Positions 9,353 through 18,507 are shown, counted from the first letter of the stretch. The stretch: 64,000 nt of DNA from Streptomyces radicis (GCF_003626575.1 NZ_RBDY01000002.1:496001-560000), one strand, 5' to 3'. A program made the numbers and translations. The notes: generated by a model from the sequence alone, not told the origin.

Positions 9353-9526
9353 CCCCGAGACCTCCTTCGCCCCACGCCTTGGGATGGTGCCCTGAGGGCC
9401 GAGAGCGGAAACCGGCCATGCCGTATCAGTTGACGCACTCGTAATGATCCGATACCAAGCGAATGCGCCGGAGCACACGGGGTGAGAAAAAGCGCGTGGA
9501 TCATGTCGGCGCGTGAGGCACGTGGG

Positions 9527-10333
9527 TCAGCCGGGGCCGCCGAGCCCGTTCAGCCGGTCCAGTTGGTGACGCACCGTGCGCGGCCGATTGGTGATGACGG
9601 CGTCCACGCCGAGCCGCGCGCACAGCTCCACGTCCACGGGCTCGTCCACCGTCCACACCTGCACCTGGTGACCGGACCGGTGCGCGCGGGCGACATAGCC
9701 GGGGTCGCGGCGCAGGATCCGGATGCTCGGACCCGCGATCCGGTTCCCTGGCGGCAGGCGGCCCGCGCGGTGGCGCGGCAGGAGCAGCTGCATCAGATAG
9801 ACGGTCGGCAGCCCGGGCGCCCCGAGGTGCACGCGGCGCAGCGAGCGCGCCGAGAAGCTCATGACCTGGACGCGCCCCGGCAGCGGGTGCCGTTCGAGCA
9901 GCCGCAGCAGCCGCTCCTCCACCTGCCCCGCCCAGCGGGTGGGGTGCTTGGTCTCGATGGCCAGGTCGACGGGCCGGTCCGCGTCGGCGACGAGCCGCAG
10001 CAGCCGCTCGAGGGTCAGCACGGTCGTCCGCTCGCGGTCGGCCGAGTCGGGCGACTCGGCCACGCCCGCCTGGGCCTTCCACGAGCCGAAGTCCAGCTCG
10101 GCCAACTGGGCCAGCTCCAGGGCGGAAACGGCCCCGCGACCGTTTGACGTACGGTTGACGCGGCGGTCGTGCACGCAGACGAGGTGTCCGTCCGCGGTCA
10201 GCCGCACATCGCACTCGAGACCGTCGGCGCCGTCCGTGATGGCCTTGCGGTAGGCGGCCAGGCTGTGCTCGGGGGCGTCCTCTGACGCCCCGCGGTGCGC
10301 GATGACCCGGATGGGGTGGCGGGCGGCGGTCAC
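9527..10333 (-). CDS. Glycerophosphodiester phosphodiesterase
   Basis: A 268-residue GDPD-family TIM barrel that hydrolyses glycerophosphodiesters to glycerol-3-phosphate and an alcohol. Catalytic and metal-binding positions are visible: HRGASEDAPEHS near residue 12, ECDVRLTADGHLVCVHD near 40-55, and the family ending VDAVITNRP. No signal peptide is seen, so it is probably cytosolic. The GTG at 10333 begins the conserved region (VTAARHPIRVIAHRG). The 200-residue extension upstream of it is low-complexity antisense to the protease gene. It is divergent from that gene. Confidence 0.92.
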   Translation of the reverse strand: MTAARHPIRVIAHRGASEDAPEHSLAAYRKAITDGADGLECDVRLTADGHLVCVHDRRVNRTSNGRGAVSALELAQLAELDFGSWKAQAGVAESPDSADRERTTVLTLERLLRLVADADRPVDLAIETKHPTRWAGQVEERLLRLLERHPLPGRVQVMSFSARSLRRVHLGAPGLPTVYLMQLLLPRHRAGRLPPGNRIAGPSIRILRRDPGYVARAHRSGHQVQVWTVDEPVDVELCARLGVDAVITNRPRTVRHQLDRLNGLGGPG

Positions 10334-10458
10334 CGCGTCATCGTGCCACGGGGGCGGCGGGGAGCGAGGCGCGCGGTGTTTACGTCCGCCTGACAGACCA
10401 TGGGAAAGACTGCTCCTATTCCTGCCGTGCACCTGAGGAGAGACCTGAGGAGAGAGCT

Positions 10459-11937
10459 GTGACCACCGAGAACCACGGCGTCGGCAAGCCGGAGGAGTCC
10501 GCCGGCGGTCCGGCGGAGCCCGGGACGGGCCCGTCCGGCTCCCCGCCCGCGGGCGCCCCTCCCCAGGGCGCGCACCCGCAGGCCGGGCCTCCTCCCGCAC
10601 CGCACCCGCCCGTTCCCCCGGCCCAGCCTCCGGCCCGGTCACCGGCGGTCCCTTCACCGGCGGTCCCTTCACCGGTGGCCCAGCCTCCGGCGCCGCCACG
10701 GGCCGCGGCTCCGCCGGCCGTTCCCCCGGCGCCGCACGCGTACGCGCCGACGGCGCCGGTGTCCGCGCCCGGCGGGCACGACCAGGGCGCGCCGCCACCC
10801 GCCGAGCCATGGGCCGCGTTCCCGCCGCCGCCCCCGCCGAAGAAGCGGCGCAGCCCGCTGCTCGTCGGCGTCGTCGTGGCGACGATCGTGGCGGGCGGCA
10901 TCGGCGGCGGCGTCGGCTATCTGGTGGCGGACGACGACGGGAGCGGGTCATCGACCGTCAGCAGGGAGACCGACGGCGACACCGCGGCCCGCCCGCCCGA
11001 GTCGGTGGCGGGGATAGCGGAGGCGGCGTTGCCCAGCGTGGTCACCATCGAGGCGGGCACGGAGATGGAGGGCTCATCGGGCACCGGCTTCGTATACGAC
11101 GAGGAGGGCCACATCATGACGAACAACCATGTGGTGGCCAGCGCGGCGGACGGCGGCACGCTGACCGCCACCTTCTCCGACGGCGCGAGCTACGACGCGG
11201 AGGTCGTCGGCCGCGCCGAGGGCTATGACGTGGCCGTGCTCCGGCTGACGGGGCTCGAGGGCCGCGAGCTCGAGCCGCTGCCCATGGGCGACTCCGACCA
11301 GGTCGCCGTCGGGGACGGCACGATCGCGATCGGCGCCCCGTTCGGCCTCTCGGGCACGGTCACCACGGGCATCATCAGCGCCAAGGACCGCCCGGTCGCC
11401 TCGAGCGACGGCCAGAGCGCCAACGCCTCGTACATGAACGCCCTCCAGACCGACGCCTCGATCAACCCCGGGAATTCCGGCGGCCCCCTGCTGAACGCCG
11501 ATGGCTCCGTCATCGGCGTGAACTCCGCGATCCGCGGCACCCCCGGCGGCTCGGGCGAGGTCGGCTCGATCGGCCTGGGCTTCGCCATCCCGATCAACCA
11601 GGCGACGGCCGTGGCCGCCGACCTGATAGAGACCGGCGAGCCGGTGTATCCGATCATCGGCGCCTCGGTCGAGTCGCCGACCGGTGAGGTGGAGGGCGCC
11701 AGGATCGTCTCCGAGGGCGCCGAGGCCGTGACACCCAACGGCCCGGCGGACCAGGCCGGGCTCGAGCCCGGGGATGTCATCACCCAGTTCGGGGACACCC
11801 TGATCGACAGCAGCCCCACGTTGATCAGCCAGATCTGGACGTACCAGCCGGGTGACTCGGTGGAGGTCACCTACGTCCGCGACGGCCAGGAGCAGACGAC
11901 CACGGTCGTCCTGGGCGAGCGCGTGGGCGACCAGTAG
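10459..11937 (+). CDS. Membrane-anchored HtrA-type serine protease with PDZ domain
   Basis: A 492-residue envelope protease for quality control of exported proteins. Order of parts: a Pro-rich cytosolic segment (1-130, with short repeats of SPAVP), one transmembrane helix (about 134-158), a trypsin-like domain with catalytic triad H224 (NNHVVAS), D257 (GYDVAVLRL) and S340 (NPGNSGGPLL), and a C-terminal PDZ domain (about 395-490, GPADQAGLEPGDVI). The GTG start follows GAGGAGAGAGCT. The Pro-rich cytosolic tail is typical of actinobacterial HtrA-like proteins. A tRNA gene follows 50 bases later. Confidence 0.94.
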   Translation: MTTENHGVGKPEESAGGPAEPGTGPSGSPPAGAPPQGAHPQAGPPPAPHPPVPPAQPPARSPAVPSPAVPSPVAQPPAPPRAAAPPAVPPAPHAYAPTAPVSAPGGHDQGAPPPAEPWAAFPPPPPPKKRRSPLLVGVVVATIVAGGIGGGVGYLVADDDGSGSSTVSRETDGDTAARPPESVAGIAEAALPSVVTIEAGTEMEGSSGTGFVYDEEGHIMTNNHVVASAADGGTLTATFSDGASYDAEVVGRAEGYDVAVLRLTGLEGRELEPLPMGDSDQVAVGDGTIAIGAPFGLSGTVTTGIISAKDRPVASSDGQSANASYMNALQTDASINPGNSGGPLLNADGSVIGVNSAIRGTPGGSGEVGSIGLGFAIPINQATAVAADLIETGEPVYPIIGASVESPTGEVEGARIVSEGAEAVTPNGPADQAGLEPGDVITQFGDTLIDSSPTLISQIWTYQPGDSVEVTYVRDGQEQTTTVVLGERVGDQ

Positions 11938-11987
11938 CGGAGCCGCTAGGCTGTCCGGGTGCGCGGTGCACGGTTGCCGCGCATCCG

Positions 11988-12075
11988 GGAGGCTTGCCCG
12001 AGCGGCCGAAGGGAACGGTCTTGAAAACCGTCGTGAGGTAACCCCTCACCGTGGGTTCAAATCCCACAGCCTCCG
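11988..12075 (+). tRNA. tRNA-Ser (anticodon TGA)
   Basis: An 88-base class II tRNA. The acceptor arms GGAGGCT (11988-11994) and AGCCTCC (12068-12074) pair fully, the anticodon loop CTTGAAA gives TGA, a long variable arm is present and the T-arm reads GGGTTCAAATCCC. CCA is not encoded. Confidence 0.97.
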
Positions 12076-12103
12076 CAGCACGGCGAAGCGGCAGGGCCCC
12101 CGG

Positions 12104-12523
12104 TCATCCGGGGGCCGCCCGCCAGCCCGTCCAGCGCGTGATCGCGATCTCGATCACCGGGCCCTCGGGCCGGAGTTCGCGGTAGGGCCGGTACTTCTCC
12201 CGGAGCCGGTCGATGGCCTCTCGCCCGTTCTCGCCGTCGACGATCCGGGCCGTGCCGTCGCCCCTGACCCACCACAGGCGGTCCCAGTCGTCGTCGTACG
12301 CGTCGGCCAGGACGCACACCTTCGGGTTGGCCTCGATGTTCCTGAGCCGCTTGAGGTCGCGATGCCGCTTCGGCTTGTGGTCGACGGCGATGACCACCGT
12401 GTCGCCTTCGACGGCGAACGTGGCGGGGACGGCGTGCGGCGCGCCGGTGGCATCGACCGTTGCGAGCCGCAGCACGCGCGCCCCGGTCAGGCGCGAACGC
12501 GCCTCGTCGCTCGTGAGCTGCAT
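12104..12523 (-). CDS. PPOX-class F420-dependent oxidoreductase (TIGR03668-like)
   Basis: A 139-residue split-barrel flavin/F420-binding protein. The actinobacterial pattern is seen in LRLATVDATGAPHAVPATFA, VVIAVDHKPKRHRDLKRLRNI and the C-terminal IEIAITRWTGW. Family members bind coenzyme F420 and reduce diverse substrates; this substrate is unknown. It is full length for the subfamily. The ATG at 12523 fits the usual N-terminus (MQLTSDEARSRL). It is transcribed towards the tRNA-Ser gene and has a 386-base shared upstream region with the sigma-like gene. Confidence 0.88.
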   Translation of the reverse strand: MQLTSDEARSRLTGARVLRLATVDATGAPHAVPATFAVEGDTVVIAVDHKPKRHRDLKRLRNIEANPKVCVLADAYDDDWDRLWWVRGDGTARIVDGENGREAIDRLREKYRPYRELRPEGPVIEIAITRWTGWRAAPG

Positions 12524-12909
12524 GCCCCCGGCCTACCCCACCGGGCGGGCCCCCGAGGTGAGCAACGACACCCGTGGCCTTCCTGTGACCGGGCTGGTCG
12601 GCCAACAGGGTGAGGGGTAGCCTCATGACCTGGTAGAAGTGTGCGCACGGGCTGTGGGTGAGCGGCTTCACATCCCATGGCCCGCGCGTGGCGGCGTTGC
12701 CCCGACCGAGGACGGGGCACCCGGGGCGGTTCCGGAAGCCCCCTTCTTCACCTGGGCCGGACCGATCGCCAGTGATCTTTTTTGTAGCTGGCGCGCTCCG
12801 CTCCGTAAGATTTATATCTTCAAGCCATGCATGACCGATCGGTGGCGATCGTCCCGCGGGGGCACATACCCCCGGAGCGACGGGCATCGAGAGAGGATCC
12901 GAAGGCCCG
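12524..12909. promoter_or_regulatory. Divergent upstream region with an AT-rich palindrome
   Basis: 386 bases without a gene between the F420-type oxidoreductase and the sigma-like gene. An unusually AT-rich island at about 12777-12825 stands out against the GC-rich background and contains the inverted repeat AAGAT-N4-ATCTT (12807-12820), about 90 bases before the sigma-like start. It is a plausible promoter/operator for that gene; the binding protein is unknown. Confidence 0.45.
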
Positions 12910-13542
12910 GTGACCGACTACCTGCCCGCACGACCCACCGGCGTGGCCCCGTTGTCGCCGCTGCCCGCGGACTTCCGCGCCTTCCACCAGCTCTACCGCC
13001 CGGCGTATGTCCGCTGGGCCGAGCTGTACCTCGGCGAGCGGGCCGCCGCCGAGGAGGCAGTGGACCGCGCCTTCGAGCGGCTGGCCGCGGAGTGGGGCGA
13101 CGTCCTCAGGCTCGACAGCCCCGCCGGGTACTCCTGGAGCGTGCTCAAGCACCACACCCTCAAGGCCGTCGCGGCCAGCGGGCGGCGGCCCGTCGTCATG
13201 GACACGGCCGCGTTCGAGACCAAGGCGCTGCACTCGGCGGTCGACCCGATAGGGGAGCTCGAGGAGAGCCTCGGCATCTACCAGGCCATTCGCGAGCTGC
13301 CCGAGCGTCAGCACGACGTCATCGTGCTGCTCTACTGCATCGGGTACAGCGTGGCGGAGACCGCCGACATCCTCGGCATCAGCGAGCCGGGCGTGCGCTC
13401 GACCGCGCGGTACGCCCGCCACCGGCTGAAGGAGGCGCTCGGCCTCAGCGAGAGCCCGGACAGCCAGGAGGCGCCCGAGAGTCCAGGGCCCGCGGAGGGC
13501 GGCCGGGCCGCCGGGGCCTCGGAGGACGGGGGCCGGGGATGA
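12910..13542 (+). CDS. ECF-like RNA polymerase sigma factor
   Basis: A 210-residue protein with sigma-70 region 2 at about 20-95 (FRAFHQLYRPAYVRWAELYLG) and a clear region 4 helix-turn-helix at about 125-175 (LPERQHDVIVLLYCIGYSVAETADILGIS split over the loop). It would direct RNA polymerase to a specific promoter set. The C-terminal 30 residues are a disordered Gly/Ser/Glu tail. The GTG at 12910 follows GAAGG closely. The stop overlaps the start of the next gene (ATGA), so the acidic partner is co-translated. No zinc-type anti-sigma factor is present. Confidence 0.82.
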   Translation: MTDYLPARPTGVAPLSPLPADFRAFHQLYRPAYVRWAELYLGERAAAEEAVDRAFERLAAEWGDVLRLDSPAGYSWSVLKHHTLKAVAASGRRPVVMDTAAFETKALHSAVDPIGELEESLGIYQAIRELPERQHDVIVLLYCIGYSVAETADILGISEPGVRSTARYARHRLKEALGLSESPDSQEAPESPGPAEGGRAAGASEDGGRG

Positions 13543-14297
13543 CGCGCTCGATCGACCAGGCGCTGGCGCGGGCCATCCTGGCCCACCGCCCGCACACCTA
13601 CACCGACCAGGAGATCGCCGCGGCCGAGACGCGCATCGCGGCCCGGATCTCCGACCGGCTCGACCAGCCGCCGCCGGGGTGTTCGGCGCTGTTCACCGGG
13701 GGCAGCGACGACGAGGCGACGCGTTATCTGGCGACCCTCTGCCGCACCGTGGTCGAACAGGAGGGCGCGCTCCAGGACATGGCCGCGTTCCTCGGCCGCC
13801 GCATCCCCCAGCCGTACGGCGCGCGCGTGCTCGGCTGTGTGCTCCAGCTCGCCGGGCGGGAGGACAGCGCGCGCTTCTGGTGGCAGTTCGCCGCGGGGGC
13901 GGGCGACTGCGCCGCGGCCTACTGCCTGCATCTGCACCATCTGACGCTCGGTGAGACCTGGGAGGCGGAGTTCTGGCGCCGCCAGGCCGGGCTCGAGCTC
14001 GGGCCGTCCGACGCCGAGGAGCCGTCCGACGCCGAGGAGCCCTACGACGAGCGGGAGGCCGACGCGTTCGGCTACCCCGACGCGTACGACGAGGACGAGG
14101 AGGAGTTCGGCCCCGACCCCGGCCTGGTCCTGAGGGTGCTCGCCCTCCTGCACGGCGACGACGCGTACCTGACCGAGGCCGCCGCCGCCGTGGTGCACTA
14201 CGTCCCGAGCGCCGTGCATTTTGTCGACGAAGTCGAACTCCCCCTACCCGTCGCCGACTTCGTGCAGCGGATCGAGGAGCTGACGGCGACGGCCTGA
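13539..14297 (+). CDS. Acidic partner of the sigma-like factor, function unknown
   Basis: A 252-residue soluble protein I do not recognise. Residues about 1-150 look like a helical globular domain (ARFWWQFAAGAGDCAAAYCLHLHHLTLG resembles a TPR/Sel1-like helical pair, split across the text). Residues about 155-190 are strongly acidic and include a perfect 18-bp tandem duplication (14004-14021 and 14022-14039) encoding PSDAEE twice. A helical C-terminal region follows. It has no membrane helix and no HxxxCxxC zinc motif, so it is not a classical anti-sigma factor. The ATGA overlap with the sigma-like gene implies joint function. Confidence 0.75.
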   Translation: MTRSIDQALARAILAHRPHTYTDQEIAAAETRIAARISDRLDQPPPGCSALFTGGSDDEATRYLATLCRTVVEQEGALQDMAAFLGRRIPQPYGARVLGCVLQLAGREDSARFWWQFAAGAGDCAAAYCLHLHHLTLGETWEAEFWRRQAGLELGPSDAEEPSDAEEPYDEREADAFGYPDAYDEDEEEFGPDPGLVLRVLALLHGDDAYLTEAAAAVVHYVPSAVHFVDEVELPLPVADFVQRIEELTATA

Positions 14298-14466
14298 CCG
14301 GGTTTCAACCGGTCGATGTCCTTCGTGCGGGGGAATCCTCCCGGGACGGGTGGTTCCCCGGGGATCCCATGGGCAACTCTGGTTCCGCGACGTCGCGGTC
14401 CGTTTCAGGCAGTCGGCCAACTGCCTTGCCCACCGCAGGATTCACACATTCCACGGAGGATTCCAC

Positions 14467-14784
14467 ATGGCAAGCATCCGCACCGCCCGCACCCTCGCCG
14501 TTCTCGCCTCGGTCCCGCTGTGCCTCGGCCTGGCCGGCGGCGTGGCGCACGCGTTCGCCGACACCGAGGTGGACACGACGAACGCGTGGGCCTCCGGCAA
14601 TCTCGGGTCGCTGGGCAGCGGGGTGGTCGGCGCCAACGACGGGAATGTCGCGACCACCCAGCAGTCCGCCATCGGCTCCGGCGCGAGCAACGAGAGCAAC
14701 ACCGCGGGCATCGCCGACTCCCCCTTCGCCGCCATCGACCAGTCCGACCGGACGTACACGATCGTCTTCGGCTTCGACTGGTGA
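14467..14784 (+). CDS. Small secreted protein, unknown function
   Basis: A 105-residue precursor with a typical Sec signal peptide (basic start, hydrophobic core, VAHAFA cleavage region near residue 30). The mature part of about 75 residues is rich in Asn, Ser, Gly and Ala (NAWASGNLGSLGSGVVGAND) and ends in an aromatic IVFGFDW. It resembles small surface proteins but lacks chaplin signatures. CACGGAGGA precedes the ATG at a good distance. It is probably monocistronic, with a strong hairpin about 100 bases downstream. Confidence 0.72.
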   Translation: MASIRTARTLAVLASVPLCLGLAGGVAHAFADTEVDTTNAWASGNLGSLGSGVVGANDGNVATTQQSAIGSGASNESNTAGIADSPFAAIDQSDRTYTIVFGFDW

Positions 14785-14880
14785 GCCGGGGCTGATCCGA
14801 GGGCCGGATGGCGCCACCGGGTGCGTCCGGGTGCGTCGGGGAGTCACACGCCACCGGCCCTTCGGACACCGGGAAGGGTC

Positions 14881-14919
14881 GGGCCGCGCGGCCGCACCGC
14901 TGGGTGCGGCCGCGCGGTC
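14881..14919 (+). terminator. Very stable hairpin, likely terminator
   Basis: Arms 14881-14898 and 14903-14919 pair over about 17 bases around a GCTG tetraloop. It follows the small secreted protein gene and precedes the DUF1906 gene. No T-tract is present. Confidence 0.55.
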
Positions 14920-15083
14920 GCGTCAACGGCCCCGCGCGCCCGAGAGGGTCCCCGCGCGCTTCGGCTCCCCGGCCACCCGGCTCCCCGGCCGCTCGATTCC
15001 CCGCCGCCCCCGTGCGGATGAACCCGCCGCCCCACCGAGAGTGTCACCGCCGCCACCCCCGCCCCCCGGCCTTGGATCGACCC

Positions 15084-16022
15084 ATGCGGTATGCCCATCA
15101 CACCGGCCTGTTGGCCCGCGGCCCCTGGCTGCCCCTGCTGCTCGCGCTCGGCGCCCTGGCCGCCACCGTGACCCCGGCGCTCGCCGGCCCGCCCCGCGAC
15201 CCCAGGCCTGGCCCTGGCCCTGTGCCCGCGTTCACCCCCGGCGGACCCGCCACCACGAGCGGCGACCTCACCGCCGCGGGCGCCGAGATCTACGAGGGCC
15301 ACGCGTTCGACACGTGTGACGCCCCGTCGGCCGCCGCCATGCGCGACTGGCTCGACTCCCCCTACCGCGCCGTCGGCGTCTACATCGGCGGCCGGGGCCG
15401 CGCCTGTTCCGCCCAGCCGAACCTCACCCCCGACTGGGTCGCCGACGTCGACTCGATGGGCTGGCGGCTGCTCCCCCTCTACGTCGGCTCGCAGGCCCCC
15501 TGCGTCCGCGACGACGACAAGAGCCGCGTCCCCATCGACGCCACCCGCCCCCGCCAGCAGGGCGCCGCCGAGGCCGCGGACGCCATCGCCGCCGCCGAGT
15601 CCCTCGGCCTGGCCCCCGGCAGCCCGATCTACCTCGACATGGAGGACTACGACCAGCGCGACGGCGCGTGCGCCGACACCACGCTCGCGTTCGTCCAGGC
15701 GTTCTCCCGCCACCTCACCGACCGAGGCTGGATCCCCGGCTTCTACTCCAGCGCGACCTCGGGCATCGCCCACCTGGAGGACGCCCGCGTCTCCGGCGCC
15801 GCCGACCTCCCCGACGTCCTGTGGTACGCCCGCTGGCGCACCGCGCCCACCCTCGTCGACGAGCCCGTTCTCGACCCCGGCGCATGGCAGCCGCACCGCA
15901 GGATCCACCAGTACGAGGGCGACGTCACGGAGACCCATGGCGGCCGGAGCATGCGCGTCGACCGCAACGTCGTGCACGCCCCCGTGGCCGTCCTCCACAA
16001 CGATCATCAGGTGAATCCCTGA
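15084..16022 (+). CDS. Secreted DUF1906 (Rv2525c-like) glycoside hydrolase-like protein
   Basis: A 312-residue exported protein: signal peptide (about 1-35, hydrophobic LPLLLALGALAATVTPALA split by the cleavage site), a Pro-rich spacer, then a Rv2525c-like TIM-barrel domain (about 65-300). Diagnostic segments are YEGHAFDTC, YRAVGVYIGGRGRAC, WRLLPLYVG and IYLDMEDYDQRDGAC, which carries acidic residues at the active-site position. The family resembles GH25-type hydrolases and is thought to act on the cell envelope; activity is unproven. The ATG at 15084 gives the proper signal peptide, while the upstream extension is Pro/Arg-rich noise. Confidence 0.85.
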   Translation: MRYAHHTGLLARGPWLPLLLALGALAATVTPALAGPPRDPRPGPGPVPAFTPGGPATTSGDLTAAGAEIYEGHAFDTCDAPSAAAMRDWLDSPYRAVGVYIGGRGRACSAQPNLTPDWVADVDSMGWRLLPLYVGSQAPCVRDDDKSRVPIDATRPRQQGAAEAADAIAAAESLGLAPGSPIYLDMEDYDQRDGACADTTLAFVQAFSRHLTDRGWIPGFYSSATSGIAHLEDARVSGAADLPDVLWYARWRTAPTLVDEPVLDPGAWQPHRRIHQYEGDVTETHGGRSMRVDRNVVHAPVAVLHNDHQVNP

Positions 16023-16050
16023 GCCATCCCCGGGGACGGGAACGCGCCGC

Positions 16051-16071
16051 CTCCACCTCTGGGAGGTGGAG
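16051..16071. terminator. Short perfect hairpin after the DUF1906 gene
   Basis: CTCCACCTC (16051-16059) and GAGGTGGAG (16063-16071) form a 9-bp perfect stem with a 3-nt loop, 30 bases after the DUF1906 stop and 90 bases before the sigma gene. Confidence 0.5.
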
Positions 16072-16160
16072 CCAGCCCCCCTTCTACACCCTGGGGCGGA
16101 GACCTCATCACAACCTGTGGCCGATCCCCGAGGGGGGTGAAGTCTCCTAATTTGTAAGAC

Positions 16161-16715
16161 ATGACCACGCCCAGGACCGCCGAGCCGGGAGAGCCTCCCA
16201 CCTTCACCTCATACGTGCAGGCCAGGGGCACCGTGCTGCTGCGCGCGGCCCGCTCGCTCACCGCCAATCCCAGCGATGCCGAGGACCTGCTCCAGACCGC
16301 GCTCACCAAGACCTATCTGGCCTGGGAGCGCATCCAGGACCACCGGGCCGTCGACGGCTACGTCCGCCGCGCCCTGATCAACACACGGACGTCGCTGTGG
16401 CGCAAGCGCCGCGTGGACGAGTTCGCCGTGGAGGAGCTGCCCGAGCCCGACCCGCTGCCCGAGCCCGACCCGGCCGAGCAGCAGGCCATCCGCGACGCCA
16501 TGTGGCGCGCGGTCGTCAAGCTGCCCGCCCGCCAGCGCGCCATGGTCGTCCTGCGGTACTACGAGGACCTGAGCGAGGCGTCGACCGCCGAGGTGCTCGG
16601 CGTCTCCGTCGGCACGGTCAAGAGCGCCGTCTCCCGCGCCCTGGCCAAGCTCCGCGAGGACGAGGAGCTCGCCGACGTCGCCCGCCGCGCCATCCCGGTG
16701 GCCGCGGCCGCCTGA
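16161..16715 (+). CDS. SigE-family ECF RNA polymerase sigma factor
   Basis: A 184-residue group 4 sigma factor of the actinobacterial SigE-family type. Region 2 (about 15-85) includes ANPSDAEDLLQTALTKTYLA, and region 4 (about 115-170) includes LPARQRAMVVLRYYEDLSE and the HTH EVLGVSVGTVKSAVSRAL. It would redirect RNA polymerase under an envelope or developmental signal. No anti-sigma gene is adjacent. The ATG at 16161 follows TAATTTGTAAGAC, an AT-rich stretch, and the nearest purine-rich site lies over 20 bases upstream, so the mRNA may be leaderless or weakly initiated. Confidence 0.9.
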   Translation: MTTPRTAEPGEPPTFTSYVQARGTVLLRAARSLTANPSDAEDLLQTALTKTYLAWERIQDHRAVDGYVRRALINTRTSLWRKRRVDEFAVEELPEPDPLPEPDPAEQQAIRDAMWRAVVKLPARQRAMVVLRYYEDLSEASTAEVLGVSVGTVKSAVSRALAKLREDEELADVARRAIPVAAAA

Positions 16716-16845
16716 CCGATCCCCCGACCGGCCGTTGGCCGACCAGGGAAGAGCCGCGTCGCGCCGCGGAGTTGGTGCAGACGGCTGGTGCCGGACGGCG
16801 CCCCCGCACCACAATCACCGGATACCCAAGCCGCAGGGAGGCCCG

Positions 16846-18507
16846 GTGCTCGGCACGATGCAGGACGTACCCCTACTGGTGAGCCGCATCCTGCGGCACG
16901 GCGCGACGGTCCACGCCGGATCCACGCTCACCACCTGGACCGGCGACCCCGCGGCGCCGCACCGCCGCACGTTCGCCGAGACCGGCGCCCGCGCCGCCCG
17001 GCTCGCCCACGCCCTGCGCGAGGAGTGCGGCGTCCGCCCAGGCGACGCGGTCGCCACCCTGATGTGGAACAACGCGGAGCACGTCGAGTGCTACTTCGCC
17101 GTCCCCGCCATGGGCTCCGTCCTCCACACGCTCAATCTGCGCCTGCCCACGGACCAGTTGACCTGGGTCGTCCGGCACGCCGCCGACCGCGTCATCGTCG
17201 TCAACGGCACGCTGATCCCGTTGCTCGCGCCCCTGCTGCCCCACCTGCCCTCCGTCGAGCACGTCATCGTCGCGGGCCCCGGCGACACGGCGCCCCTGGA
17301 CGGCGCGCGCGCCACCGTTCACGCCTATGAGCCCCTGATCGAAGGCCGCCCCACCGACCACGACTGGCCCGAGCTTGACGAACGCACCCCCGCGGCCCTG
17401 TGCTACACATCGGGCACCACGGGCCACCCCCAGGGCGCCGTCTACACCCACCGCTCGATCTATCTGCACTCGATGCAGGTCAACATGGCCGAGTCCATGG
17501 GCCTCACCGCGGCCGACACGTCGCTGCCCGTCGTCCCGATGTTCCACGTCAACGCCTGGGGCATCCCGCACGCCGCCCTCATGTCGGGGGCGAGCCTGCT
17601 GCTGCCCGACCGCTTCCTCCAGCCGGGCCCGCTCGCCGAGATGATCGAGACCGTACGCCCCACGCACGCCGCCGCCGTTCCTTCGATATGGCAGGGCCTC
17701 CTCGCCGAGCTCGCCGAACGCCCCCGCGACATCGCGTCGTTGGCCACCGTCACCATCGGCGGCTCGGCGTGCCCGCCCGCGCTGATGAAGGCGTTCGACG
17801 AGCGGCACGGCGTCCGCGTCTGCCACGCGTGGGGCATGACCGAGACCTCGCCGCTCGGCACCACGTCGCAGCCGCCGCCCGGGCTGAGCGCCGAGGAGGA
17901 GTGGCCCTACCGCGTCTCGCAGGGCCGGTTCCCCGCGGGCGTCGAGGCCCGCCTCGCCGGCCCCGACGGAACGTTCCTGCCCTGGGACAACGCCTCCGCG
18001 GGCGAGCTCGAGGTCCGCGGCCCCTGGATCGCCGCCGCCTACCACGGCGGCCCCGACGCCGAACCCCTGCGCCCCGACGACAGGTTCAGCCCGGACGGCT
18101 GGCTGCGCACGGGCGACGTCGGCGTCATATCCCCCGACGGCTATCTCACCCTGACCGACCGCGCCAAGGACGTCATCAAGTCGGGCGGCGAGTGGATCTC
18201 ATCGGTCGCCCTGGAGAACCACCTCATGGCCCACCCCCGCGTCGCCGAGGCCGCCGTCATCGCCGTCCCCGACGAGAAGTGGGGCGAACGCCCCCTGGCC
18301 GCCGTGGTCCCCGCCGACGACGGCGAACCCCCCGTTCCCCCCGAGGAGTTGCGCGCCCACCTGGCCGAGCGCTTCCCCCGCTGGCAGCTCCCCGAGCGCT
18401 GGACCCGGGTGGCGGCCGTGCCGAAGACGAGCGTGGGCAAGTTCGACAAGAAGGCGCTGCGCGCCCTCCACCGCGAGGGCGCCCTCCTCGTCACCCACCT
18501 CACCTGA
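16846..18507 (+). CDS. Long-chain fatty-acid-CoA ligase-type acyl-CoA synthetase
   Basis: A 553-residue ANL-superfamily enzyme that activates a fatty acid to acyl-AMP and then acyl-CoA. Motifs are complete: the P-loop-like YTSGTTGHPQGAVYTHRS (near 185), HAWGMTETSPLGT (near 325), GWLRTGDVGVISPDGYL and the hinge DRAKDVIKSGGEWIS, and the catalytic lysine in KTSVGKFDKKALR near the C-terminus. The GTG at 16846 follows GCAGGGAGG; an ATG four codons later is also possible. It sits alone between the SigE-family gene and the convergent PAS protein. The chain length of the substrate cannot be read from sequence. Confidence 0.93.
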   Translation: MLGTMQDVPLLVSRILRHGATVHAGSTLTTWTGDPAAPHRRTFAETGARAARLAHALREECGVRPGDAVATLMWNNAEHVECYFAVPAMGSVLHTLNLRLPTDQLTWVVRHAADRVIVVNGTLIPLLAPLLPHLPSVEHVIVAGPGDTAPLDGARATVHAYEPLIEGRPTDHDWPELDERTPAALCYTSGTTGHPQGAVYTHRSIYLHSMQVNMAESMGLTAADTSLPVVPMFHVNAWGIPHAALMSGASLLLPDRFLQPGPLAEMIETVRPTHAAAVPSIWQGLLAELAERPRDIASLATVTIGGSACPPALMKAFDERHGVRVCHAWGMTETSPLGTTSQPPPGLSAEEEWPYRVSQGRFPAGVEARLAGPDGTFLPWDNASAGELEVRGPWIAAAYHGGPDAEPLRPDDRFSPDGWLRTGDVGVISPDGYLTLTDRAKDVIKSGGEWISSVALENHLMAHPRVAEAAVIAVPDEKWGERPLAAVVPADDGEPPVPPEELRAHLAERFPRWQLPERWTRVAAVPKTSVGKFDKKALRALHREGALLVTHLT

